Positions 1 through 8,430 of a stretch of 64,000 nucleotides of DNA are shown in pieces. The translations under genes and the position numbers were made by a program. The notes below the pieces were generated by a model. It was not told the origin of the DNA. It made no database searches and worked only from the letters and a program-made list of their open reading frames with translations. Source of the stretch: Paenibacillus sp. FSL K6-0276 (GTDB taxonomy: Bacteria > Bacillota > Bacilli > Paenibacillales > Paenibacillaceae); assembly GCF_037977235.1 (NCBI RefSeq), contig NZ_CP150276.1, positions 744,001 through 808,000 of the forward strand, in the 5' to 3' direction. The stretch's first letter is position 1. The number at the start of each line of letters is the position of its first letter.

Positions 1-2
1 TC

Positions 3-3000
3 ACGGTATCGATGTACGTCTCCGATGACAAGGTGAACTGGGGACTGCTCAAAGACAATGCCACGCAGAAGCTGTGGAATGACGGCAAATACACGGAGAC
101 CTATGTGTGGGACGGCAGCAAGGACGGCATTAAAGCGATCGGCCCAGTTGCGAAAATCGCGTATGCTCGGTACGTCAAAGTGACATTCTCCATGCATCCT
201 TCGGCGATGACGCTCGTGGATGAGATTGAAATTATCGGTCAAGACGGGCAAGCAGCGGGAGCGGTAACCGTGCCGACGCAGGAGGCGAAGCTCCTGGCGC
301 CTGGCGAAGCGACGGCGGGCATTCAGGATCTTGGACTGCTCTATAACGGACATTATGCGGATAAACCTGGAATAGGCAATTGGAAGAAGGACCGGATTAT
401 TCCGAATATCAGTTACGTGGATAAGGATAATAATCCGACGGCATGGCTCTTCGACGGCATCCTCTATCTCGGGACGAACTCTCCAGAAGGACGCAGTTTC
501 GGGGCGGGGTCGGGTAATCCGTCCATTCTTGCAGACTGGAAATGGTATTTGGAAAAAACGTTTGCGGCAACTGGCGATATGCAGCAGTTGAATGAAGCGA
601 CAAAAGAAGTCGGTCAGAAGCTCGGCGAACCGAATCATAAGACAAAGGTTGTTCTGATGATTCCGTATCCGGATGAGGGCGTAGTCAATTTCGGAGATCT
701 CGGTGACGGAAATCTCAACTTTACTGGCCACAATTCGCAAGCGCTTACAAATCGTGCGAAGGCAACGCAGTGGTATATCAATGAGGTGAAGTCGCTCTGG
801 CCTGAGGGGAAATATCCGAATCTTGAACTGGTAGGCATGTACTGGCTGGAAGAACAAATCGGCATCGATGCAGCCGGTCCGGACTTGGTGAAAGCTGTAA
901 GTGAGCAAGTGCATGCGGAGAATATGAAATTTTTCTGGATTCCGCATTCCTTGGCGTACAAGGCTTATATGTGGAAGGATGTCGGCTTCGATGCGGTAGC
1001 GCTCCAACCGAACTATTTCTTCGCGCCGATAGGTTATGATCGTTTTGAAGATGCTTCGAACATCGCGAAGCTTTATGGGATGACTAACGAGTTCGAGTTC
1101 GATGATCGGATGCTGACGGACGGTGTGTTCCGGGAGAGGTATATCGATTATTTGAACAGCGGTGTGGAAACCGGGTTAATGGAACATGGCTTCAACGCTT
1201 ACTATCAAGGTAATAATGCCGTTTATGATAGCGCCGTGAGCACAGACCCGGCCAATCGGATCCTGTATGACTGGCTGCATCAATATGTCAAAGGAACTTA
1301 TACAGTCAACAATGCGGCTCCGCCTGAAGTGGAAGTGCAGATGAACGGTGAGCCGTTTAAGGCAGGGGAAGTTCTAGCAGACTCCAAGAAAGTGAAATTT
1401 ACATGGAACCTTAAAGATGTTGCCGATCCAAGTGTGATCAAAGTTTCTGCGATGTATGATGGAAAGCCTTACACGGTAGGGACGGAAATCACGTTAAAGA
1501 ATATGCTTGGCAAGCATGTGTTGGATGTTACCGTCACTTCGGGGAAATCGAAGAAAACATCGTTTACGTTCGAAGTGAAGACGGATGCCGCGACAATGAT
1601 TGCGCTCGTGGACATTTACGTCAATGACAAAAAAATGAATAACAACGATGCAACGGCCCTTAAAGTTTACCTCGATGCGATGAAACAGGCGGAAGGCGTC
1701 AACCCAGCCGAATTCACGAAATCGCTGAAGAACTTCAATGCGAAGCTGGATCAACTGAAGCAGAACATTGCGGGCGATGCCTATACGATGTTGAAGGAAA
1801 GCGTCTATTACCTGGCAGGCAGTCTGGCTCAAGGCAAACCTGTTGAAGTATCGTCGATTGAAAATGGTGGTCCGAATTATATTCCATCCAACGCGGTGGA
1901 CGGATTCCAAGCGACACGCTGGGCGAGTCACTATGATGATGCGAACTGGTTCCTAGTCGACCTGGGTCAGCCTACGGCGATGGATACAGTTCGCATCAGT
2001 TGGGAAGGTGCTCGCGCCGACACGTATAAGCTGCTCGTATCGGACGATAAGAAGATTTGGACCAATGTAATGCCGAATGACGGCATTATTAAAGCGCAGG
2101 ATGGTAAAGAAACGGTTCAATTTAAGCCGGTTACGGCGAGATACATCAAATTCGAAGGCGTAAAGCGGGCGACATTCTACGGTTATTCCTTCTATGAGTT
2201 CGGTGTATATTCGCTTTATAGTCAGCCGGCATCTCTGGAACGCAATCTTGCGCTAGGGCTTCCTTATAGCTGGTCGCAGGAGCCTGAGGCAGCGTATCCG
2301 GATGATCAGAAGGAACTGACAGATGGTAAATACGCTAAGTTGGATATTAAAGATCCGGCGTGGGTCGGACATCTGCGGAAGAAAACTCGTGAAGTCGTGT
2401 TTGATCTAGGTGATAAGAAATCGATCTCGAAGATCAAAGCGCATTTCCTGGAAAGCTGGCCAACCAACAATGTGCTCGTGCCGCTGACCGTCTCGATGTA
2501 TGTCTCCGATGACAAAGTGAATTGGGGATTGCTTAAGGACAGCGCGACACAAGAACTCTGGCGAGATGGAACGTACGATGAGACCTATAAATGGGATGGC
2601 AGTAAGGACGGTATCAAAGCCATCGGCCCAGATGCGAAGATCGCCCATGCTCGCTATGTGAAAGTGACATTCACAATGCATACGCGTGCAATGACCTTCG
2701 TGGATGAGATTGAAATCCTCGGTGAAGACGGCAAAGCTGCCGGAGCCGTAACTGTTCCAACGCAGACGCCGAAATTCTTGGCGGCAGGCGAAGCGACAGC
2801 GGATATCGAGCATCTTGGACTTTTGTATAACGGGCAATATGCGAATGACTTAGGCACCTGGACGAAAGAACGGATCATTCCGAACATTAGTTATGTCGAT
2901 AAGGACGGCAAGATTAAGGATCGACTCTTCGACGGCGTCCTGTATCTTGGCATTAACTCTCCAAATCCAGGTCGTGATTTCGGCGGGCGGGCTTATCTGG

Positions 3001-5036
3001 AAGATTGGAAATGGTATCTGGATAAAACCTTTGCGGTAGGCGGCGATATGGATGCGTTAAACGCAGCGGCTAAGGAAGTATCCGATGCGCTGAACGAGTC
3101 TGGCGTGAAGGAAAAGGTTGTCCTCATGATTCCGGATCCAGGTGAATCGATCACTAATTTCGGAGCTATTGAACCAGGTGGAGAATCGCTGAACTTCAAT
3201 GATTCCGTTGGCAAAGAGAAAGCCCTTGCGAACCGTGAAAAAGCAGTTCAATGGTGGCTGCAGCAAGTCAAATCGAGATGGGAAGCAAAAGGTTACGCTA
3301 ACCTCGAGCTTGTAGGTATGTACTGGTTCGAAGAGCAAATCAGCACAAGCCAATCCGGACCGGATCTGATCCGTTCGGTGAGCAGCACCCTGCATGACAT
3401 GCAAATTAGCGGCAAGGACCTGAAGTTCTTCTGGATTCCGCACTTCTTCGCTTATAAAGCGTTCATGTGGAAGGATGTCGGCTTCGATGCGGTGACGATC
3501 CAGCCGAACTACTTCTTCGAGCCGACGGATATCGAGCGCTTGGAGGATTCTGCGAATCTGGCGAAGCAGTATGGCATGTCCAATGAACTCGAGTTCGATG
3601 ATCGGATGCTGACGGACGGCGTGTTCCGCGAGCGGTATATCGATTACTTGAACAGCGGTGCGAAGACAGGGCTCATGAAGGATGGCTTCAAATCGTATTA
3701 CCAAGGCAACAATGCAGTCTATAACACCGCGGTAAGTAAAGATCCAGCGACGCGCGTTCTTTACGACTGGCTGTATCAATTTGTTAAAGGAACGTATCAG
3801 GTCAACGAGGCTCCGCCTTCCGAGGTAGACGTGCAGATGAACGGCAAGCCGTTCCAGAGCGGGATGAAACTGTCGGATTCAGAATCCGTATCCTTTACAT
3901 GGAAGCTTAGAACGGATGATGGTCTGACGAAAGTGACGGCGACGTATGACGGCAAGCCTTATACAGCGGGTACCGTTATTCCGCTTGCAGGCAAGCTTGG
4001 CAAGCATGAGCTTAACATTACCGTTACGGCGGGGCGTATGGTGACAAAGTCATATGTTATCGAAGCAACGACGAATGCATCTGGTATGAAAGCGTTAGTC
4101 GACCGCTTCGAAAAAGCGAAGCAATTTACGAATTCTGCAACGGTGCGTTCTTTGAACAACTATTTGGAAATGATGAAGCGCTATGAAGGGAAAGATGCAG
4201 CGCAAGTCACCAAGTATCTCCAAGGCTTTAACGCAAAGCTGGATGAATTCAAGAAGGCGGGTACGATAAAAGATGAGGCGTACAATACGCTGAAGGAAAG
4301 CGTCTATTACCTAATAGGCAATTTGGCGCAGAATAAAACGGTAGAAGCTTCGTCGACCGAAGGCAATAATGCGAATTATGCACCGGCTAAAGCCGTCGAT
4401 GGATTCCCTGCTTCAAGATGGGCGAGCGAATACGTGGATAATACTTGGTTCCTGGTCGATCTCGATGAAGTGAAGGAAATGGATACGGTTCGAATCGATT
4501 GGGAATATGCTCGTGCCGATAAATACAAACTTCTTGTGTCGAACGATAAGCAGAACTGGATCAATGTCATGCCAAATGACGGAATTATTACCGCGCATGA
4601 TGGCAAAGAAACGATTCAGTTCAACCCGGTCAAGGCAAGATACATGAAGTTACAAGGCATAAAAAGAGCAACCGATTACGGATATTCCATCTACGAGTTT
4701 GGTGTCTATAACCTCTCGGGCGCTGTAGACGTGAAGGGCATTGAGGGCATACAAGTAAAGGTTGACGAGGAAGCGAAAAAAGTAACGATTGATGGATTGC
4801 TGATGAATGGCGTCCTTACAAATGTGAAGTTGAAGGTGCTTGATCCGAAAGGCAAGGTTCATCTCGAAGATGAGACGAAGAGTACAGTCGCGGGAAGCTT
4901 CCAATTCACATTCAAACTTACGGGTAATTTAAAGGGAACCAATGAGGCGTATCTTTCGACTGGCTATATGAGCGAGCCTGTAAAAGTGACCTTTGAATAC
5001 TCAAAAGAAAACCCGGGTAAAGGTCACGATAAGTAA
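3..5036 (+). CDS. Giant secreted DUF4855 / F5-8C (discoidin) modular protein, 5' end outside window
   Basis: The reading frame is already open at the left edge: the first residues (TVSMYVSDDKVNWG) match an internal repeat later in the protein, so the N terminus and any signal peptide lie upstream. Residue numbers here count from the first in-window Met at 12. Order seen: end of an F5/8C-like domain (1-75), DUF4855 (about 100-445), Ig-like linker, helical FIMAH-like stretch (about 535-605), F5/8C (about 610-740), another F5/8C-like domain (about 745-905), DUF4855 (about 930-1270), Ig-like linker, helical stretch, F5/8C (about 1440-1565), and a C-terminal beta domain. The unit repeats with a period of about 2484 bp. 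DUF4855 is a family of unknown function common in Firmicute exoproteins; F5/8C domains usually bind glycans. It ends at TAA without a wall anchor, but an SLH-like relic follows in another frame. Likely role: extracellular polysaccharide binding or hydrolysis. Confidence 0.85.
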   Translation, partial: TVSMYVSDDKVNWGLLKDNATQKLWNDGKYTETYVWDGSKDGIKAIGPVAKIAYARYVKVTFSMHPSAMTLVDEIEIIGQDGQAAGAVTVPTQEAKLLAPGEATAGIQDLGLLYNGHYADKPGIGNWKKDRIIPNISYVDKDNNPTAWLFDGILYLGTNSPEGRSFGAGSGNPSILADWKWYLEKTFAATGDMQQLNEATKEVGQKLGEPNHKTKVVLMIPYPDEGVVNFGDLGDGNLNFTGHNSQALTNRAKATQWYINEVKSLWPEGKYPNLELVGMYWLEEQIGIDAAGPDLVKAVSEQVHAENMKFFWIPHSLAYKAYMWKDVGFDAVALQPNYFFAPIGYDRFEDASNIAKLYGMTNEFEFDDRMLTDGVFRERYIDYLNSGVETGLMEHGFNAYYQGNNAVYDSAVSTDPANRILYDWLHQYVKGTYTVNNAAPPEVEVQMNGEPFKAGEVLADSKKVKFTWNLKDVADPSVIKVSAMYDGKPYTVGTEITLKNMLGKHVLDVTVTSGKSKKTSFTFEVKTDAATMIALVDIYVNDKKMNNNDATALKVYLDAMKQAEGVNPAEFTKSLKNFNAKLDQLKQNIAGDAYTMLKESVYYLAGSLAQGKPVEVSSIENGGPNYIPSNAVDGFQATRWASHYDDANWFLVDLGQPTAMDTVRISWEGARADTYKLLVSDDKKIWTNVMPNDGIIKAQDGKETVQFKPVTARYIKFEGVKRATFYGYSFYEFGVYSLYSQPASLERNLALGLPYSWSQEPEAAYPDDQKELTDGKYAKLDIKDPAWVGHLRKKTREVVFDLGDKKSISKIKAHFLESWPTNNVLVPLTVSMYVSDDKVNWGLLKDSATQELWRDGTYDETYKWDGSKDGIKAIGPDAKIAHARYVKVTFTMHTRAMTFVDEIEILGEDGKAAGAVTVPTQTPKFLAAGEATADIEHLGLLYNGQYANDLGTWTKERIIPNISYVDKDGKIKDRLFDGVLYLGINSPNPGRDFGGRAYLEDWKWYLDKTFAVGGDMDALNAAAKEVSDALNESGVKEKVVLMIPDPGESITNFGAIEPGGESLNFNDSVGKEKALANREKAVQWWLQQVKSRWEAKGYANLELVGMYWFEEQISTSQSGPDLIRSVSSTLHDMQISGKDLKFFWIPHFFAYKAFMWKDVGFDAVTIQPNYFFEPTDIERLEDSANLAKQYGMSNELEFDDRMLTDGVFRERYIDYLNSGAKTGLMKDGFKSYYQGNNAVYNTAVSKDPATRVLYDWLYQFVKGTYQVNEAPPSEVDVQMNGKPFQSGMKLSDSESVSFTWKLRTDDGLTKVTATYDGKPYTAGTVIPLAGKLGKHELNITVTAGRMVTKSYVIEATTNASGMKALVDRFEKAKQFTNSATVRSLNNYLEMMKRYEGKDAAQVTKYLQGFNAKLDEFKKAGTIKDEAYNTLKESVYYLIGNLAQNKTVEASSTEGNNANYAPAKAVDGFPASRWASEYVDNTWFLVDLDEVKEMDTVRIDWEYARADKYKLLVSNDKQNWINVMPNDGIITAHDGKETIQFNPVKARYMKLQGIKRATDYGYSIYEFGVYNLSGAVDVKGIEGIQVKVDEEAKKVTIDGLLMNGVLTNVKLKVLDPKGKVHLEDETKSTVAGSFQFTFKLTGNLKGTNEAYLSTGYMSEPVKVTFEYSKENPGKGHDK

Positions 5037-5037
5037 T

Positions 5038-5118
5038 GGAGAAATAATCCATCCAAGCAGCAATACGACCCGCGCTGAAACTTCCTGTACCGGTTATCGA
5101 ATTATCTGTCCGAGTAAT
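5038..5118 (+). pseudogene. Relic of a C-terminal SLH repeat
   Basis: Two bases after the stop of the DUF4855 gene, a different frame reads GEIIHPSSNTTRAETS and then degenerates. This matches the hallmark end of an S-layer-homology repeat (I-x-P-x-x-x-x-TRAE). No start codon or ribosome site is present. It suggests the large protein, or a neighbour, once ended in SLH domains that were lost by deletion. The identification rests on this one motif. Confidence 0.5.
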
Positions 5119-5158
5119 ACTAATAACCGAAGTAAGAACGTTTGAGGCGTAACATAAC

Positions 5159-5208
5159 AAGCCGATTAGGTGCCAGACCACGGGGTCTATACCTAATCGG
5201 CTTGTTTC
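5159..5208 (+). terminator. Intrinsic terminator of the DUF4855 gene
   Basis: A perfect 13-bp stem (AAGCCGATTAGGT at 5159-5171 against 5191-5203) encloses a second small stem (AGACC/GGTCT) and is followed by TTGTTTCT. It lies about 120 bases after the stop codon. Confidence 0.85.
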
Positions 5209-5211
5209 TAT

Positions 5212-5358
5212 GTACAGAGGTGATGACCTTTACTGCCCCTTCAGTTCTCTCGGACTAAGACATGCCCTGTGGGTAGCTGAAAAGCACATAGGTATCGGAA
5301 CCAAAGGGGATATACGCATATCTTATCTTCGGACTGTCAATGCGACAGTCTTTTTTTC
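5212..5358 (+). ncRNA. Candidate structured small RNA or leader RNA ending in its own terminator
   Basis: Between two terminators lies a stretch with nested pairing. CCCCTT (5236-5241) pairs with AAGGGG (5305-5310). GTTC (5244-5247) pairs with GAAC (5299-5302). CTGTG (5267-5271) pairs with CATAG (5288-5292), with an inner GCT/AGC stem closed by an A-rich loop. GATAT/ATATC forms a small hairpin at 5310-5323. The end is a strong terminator, GACTGTC/GACAGTC with TTTTTTT (5333-5358). I could not match it to 6S, SRP, RNase P, tmRNA or a known riboswitch. It could be a free sRNA or a leader of the NERD gene 150 bases downstream. A 73-codon open frame crosses it but has no convincing ribosome site. 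Confidence 0.45.
5333..5358 (+). terminator. Intrinsic terminator upstream of the NERD gene
   Basis: A seven-base perfect stem (GACTGTC/GACAGTC), five-base loop and seven-T run. It closes the candidate RNA and insulates, or attenuates, the defence operon that begins at 5508. Confidence 0.8.
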
Positions 5359-5507
5359 TTTATATATATTTGGGATTTTTGTTTTTTTTAGATGCTGTTC
5401 ATCCAAAAAGAGGGCAGACCTCCATTCATGATTTGAATAAAGGGATATCTTCCCATATTGTCGAATAACCATACATATTGTAAATCTAGATCAGAAGAGG
5501 TTTTGCT

Positions 5508-6194
5508 ATGTTTAAAGCGCTATTGTCTCTCTTTAAAAAATCCGGCACTAAGCCACCACAGGCAGTGCGTAAGGCACAAACTCCCAAGTCGAAACCGAAG
5601 GTTGCTTCCATACGAATTGGAGAGTTAGGTGAGCATAAAATCAATATTCAACTCGACCAGTTACCTAAGGAGTGTATATCGTTAAGCGATCTAATGCTCC
5701 CTAATCCCAAGTCTCGAACAGGTTACACCCAGATTGATCATATCGTTATTTCCCCGTATTGCTTATTTGTCATTGAGACGAAAAATTACAATGGAGAAAT
5801 TAAAGGTGGGCGAACGGATCAACAATGGTCAGTGAGCAATCGTTACAAGATGTATAATCCGCTGAAGCAAAACTATGGACATATTAAGGCCATCGAGAGC
5901 CTGATACAAGGTATAGCTGCAGTGAAGTTCATTTCTATGGTTTCATTCACGATGAGATGTCGGTTCAGTATTGATCCGGAGCTTCGGAAGATTCATTCGG
6001 ACGAACTGGTTGTCTATGATGTGGAACTAAGTGAGTTTATCTCTAGGAAGCTGATCAGTTTAAAAACAGGAACTCCTGAACCTTCTATCTCTCCGGCGCA
6101 AATACAAACGATTTATGAGCATTTGCTTCAAGCCAATATAACCGATGCGGAGATTCGCAAGCTTCATGTACAGAGAATAAAGGGGAAGAACTAG
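5508..6194 (+). CDS. NERD (nuclease-related) domain protein
   Basis: A 228-aa protein with a basic Lys/Pro-rich N terminus (about 1-35) followed by a NERD domain (about 40-160). Visible NERD features are GELGEHKIN near the start, the TQIDHIVISPYCLFVIETKN strand-turn-strand with Asp and Glu-x-Lys in PD-(D/E)XK positions, and the QWSVSNRYKMYNPLKQNYGH segment. NERD proteins are predicted nucleases of the restriction-endonuclease-like fold and often sit beside helicases. No helicase domain is fused here. A ribosome site, AGAAGAGG, precedes the ATG. The McrB-like gene follows after 46 bases on the same strand, so this is probably the first gene of a three-gene defence operon. Confidence 0.8.
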   Translation: MFKALLSLFKKSGTKPPQAVRKAQTPKSKPKVASIRIGELGEHKINIQLDQLPKECISLSDLMLPNPKSRTGYTQIDHIVISPYCLFVIETKNYNGEIKGGRTDQQWSVSNRYKMYNPLKQNYGHIKAIESLIQGIAAVKFISMVSFTMRCRFSIDPELRKIHSDELVVYDVELSEFISRKLISLKTGTPEPSISPAQIQTIYEHLLQANITDAEIRKLHVQRIKGKN

Positions 6195-6240
6195 AAATAC
6201 CTGTGAGTTATCTATCATTGTACTAAGGGAGTTAACATAA

Positions 6241-8430
6241 ATGATCAAACAACTACGAAGCTGGTGGAAGGATACAGAGATCCCTAACCTAATTGGTCGG
6301 AAAAAGGTGGACTTTTCCATCTTTCGTGATGGCACTCATATTCCAGTTGAGTTTCATCCGGATTTTTTGGAAGCTAACCAAGGTCAACAGCCTAGTTTAG
6401 GTGAAGGGCGAAAAGTTAAGCTGGTCCATGAAGATCGGAACTATGAAGCCACATTATTTAAAATTGATCAAGTATCTGCTGGTCGGGAAGCCCTTCAACT
6501 CCGCTATAACGGAAATCAAACGTTGAAGAATTTGTTAATTGAAACCTTCTCGCATTCATATTCCTACATTATGCAAGAGAGAACGAACCAACAAGCAGAT
6601 GATGCGAAGAGACCTCAGGTTGTTGTTCCTGAAGATCAAGCTGAATACATAGATTTCTTTGCCACAGGAGTTCCTTTCGAATACCGTTTAGAGTTTATAA
6701 CGTTTAAGTCGAAGCCTAATGTTTGGTGGGTGAATCAGGGAACGACTATTCAAGCGGAGAAGGAAGAGGGGATTCTGTGGGCTCCCCTAGTGAATTCGCA
6801 AGGCCGAAAGCTATATCATTGGGAGACGATGAAGGAAGTTAAACAAGGAGATATCATCCTCCATTATTCAAATAAAGCTATTCGTTATGTAAGCCAGGTA
6901 ACAGATGCTGCGGTGGAAGCACCCAAGCCAGGCTCTATGGCCAATACGAACTGGCAAGAGGATGGTCGTTTGGTTCGAACAGAGTATGTGGAACTCATTC
7001 CGCCCATTATGCTACAACAGTTTAATCAGCAAATTATGCAAGTGAACTTAACCCAAGGTCCGCTTCATTCTGGAGGCGGAGTTAATCAAGGATATTTGTT
7101 TCGCTTTTCAGGACAAGGACTTCAAGTCCTTCAATCGCTAACTGCAGAGGTCACTTGGCCTGATTTTACTATTCTAGATCAAGATGAGGCTGACTCCAAT
7201 ACGGAGAGCTCGCATGAGGTGATTCCTATTTTACCACCGACAGATTCTACGATTACAACATTACTCCACCAAATCCAATCCCACATCCTCCGAAAAGGTT
7301 TCTTCTTCCCTGAGCACCTTATTGAGAATTTTTACCTCTCACTAAAGACTAAGCCTTTTGTCATCCTGGCGGGGATATCGGGCACGGGGAAGACTCGGTT
7401 GGTGAAGCTGTTTGCAGAGGCTCTTGGTGCAACGGGGAATAACGGCCAGTTTACCTTGATCCCAGTACGGCCGGATTGGAGTGATCCTGCGGATCTGCTG
7501 GGGTACAAGGATCTTTCGGGCAGGTTCAAACCGGGTCCGCTCACAGAAGTATTAGTAGAGGCGCGGAAGCCGGAGAATCAGCATAAGCCCTATTTTATCT
7601 GCATGGATGAGATGAACCTGGCGCGGGTAGAGCATTATTTCAGTGACCTGTTAAGTGTGCTGGAAACGCAGGACTGGCAGGAGGGGAAGATCCAGACACA
7701 GGATCTCATATCTTCTACCATGCTGGATACGTCTGAGGATCAAGTGAAGTTTGGCAGCCTGGGTATCCCGGAGAATGTGTTCCTAATCGGGACTGTGAAC
7801 ATGGACGAAACGACACATCCTTTTAGCAAAAAGGTACTGGACCGAGCCAATACCTTAGAGTTCAATTACATTAATCTGCAACAGTATCCGGATTTCAATG
7901 AGCAGGTAGAGACCAGTGATAGCTCTGACGCTGCCGAACTGAATCATCTTTTTCTGCGCTCCGATTATTTGCAGCTAGTGGATGCCTATGATACCAACAA
8001 AGAGCTTGTTGTCCGGACGACAGAGAGATTGGTTAAGATCAATGCTTTGCTTGAGGATATCCACGCTCATGTAGGTTTTCGGGTGCGGGATGCGATTTGC
8101 TTCTATATGATCTATAACGAACGGTACAAGCTGATGAGTGAGGAAGAAGCTTTTGACTGGCAACTGCTGCAAAAGATACTGCCGCGCATTCAAGGGAGCC
8201 ATTCTTCGGTTCGCCGGGTATTATTGAACTTAATGAAAGGGGCTCTTGGTACCGGATCTGGTGTGACGATAGACTTCCCAGCTTTTATGGATGATGCTAC
8301 TCCGCTGTATATGAGATGGGCTGCTGGACAAACTCCCCCTACGGCCAAACATCCACAAAGTGCGCGTAAATTGGCTTTTATGCTTAGGAGGCTGGAGGAA
8401 GATGGATTCACCTCATACTGGCTCTCTTAA
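6241..8430 (+). CDS. McrB-like AAA+ ATPase with an EVE/PUA-like reader domain
   Basis: A 729-aa protein. The N terminus (1-120) is unfamiliar. Residues about 135-235 read like an EVE/PUA-type domain (KPNVWWVNQG, EGILWAPL, VKQGDIILHYSNKAIRYVSQV), a fold that reads modified bases. The C-terminal half is an McrB-type AAA+ module: Walker A GISGTGKT at about 377-384, the PVRPDWSDPADLLGY segment typical of McrB/5-methylcytosine restriction ATPases, Walker B FICMDEMNLARVEHYF at about 453, and GTVNMDETTHPF followed by DRA. McrB motors couple modified-DNA recognition to a partner nuclease. That partner is the next gene, whose start overlaps the 3' end by 29 bases. Inferred role: the sensor and motor of a modification-dependent restriction system. 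Confidence 0.85.
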   Translation: MIKQLRSWWKDTEIPNLIGRKKVDFSIFRDGTHIPVEFHPDFLEANQGQQPSLGEGRKVKLVHEDRNYEATLFKIDQVSAGREALQLRYNGNQTLKNLLIETFSHSYSYIMQERTNQQADDAKRPQVVVPEDQAEYIDFFATGVPFEYRLEFITFKSKPNVWWVNQGTTIQAEKEEGILWAPLVNSQGRKLYHWETMKEVKQGDIILHYSNKAIRYVSQVTDAAVEAPKPGSMANTNWQEDGRLVRTEYVELIPPIMLQQFNQQIMQVNLTQGPLHSGGGVNQGYLFRFSGQGLQVLQSLTAEVTWPDFTILDQDEADSNTESSHEVIPILPPTDSTITTLLHQIQSHILRKGFFFPEHLIENFYLSLKTKPFVILAGISGTGKTRLVKLFAEALGATGNNGQFTLIPVRPDWSDPADLLGYKDLSGRFKPGPLTEVLVEARKPENQHKPYFICMDEMNLARVEHYFSDLLSVLETQDWQEGKIQTQDLISSTMLDTSEDQVKFGSLGIPENVFLIGTVNMDETTHPFSKKVLDRANTLEFNYINLQQYPDFNEQVETSDSSDAAELNHLFLRSDYLQLVDAYDTNKELVVRTTERLVKINALLEDIHAHVGFRVRDAICFYMIYNERYKLMSEEEAFDWQLLQKILPRIQGSHSSVRRVLLNLMKGALGTGSGVTIDFPAFMDDATPLYMRWAAGQTPPTAKHPQSARKLAFMLRRLEEDGFTSYWLS

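Noticed and set aside
3057..3779. Long antisense frames (up to 240 codons) within the DUF4855 gene, the GH2 gene and the binding-protein genes
   Set aside because: They mirror codon bias of well-supported genes on the other strand and contain no recognisable domains.
5142..5330. 6S RNA, SRP RNA or a known riboswitch
   Set aside because: No characteristic conserved segments of these families could be found in the candidate RNA, so it is reported without a family name.
5210..5431. 73-codon open frame after the DUF4855 terminator
   Set aside because: It crosses two terminators and a structured region, has no good ribosome site beyond a chance AGAGGTGA, and shows no protein-like composition at its end.
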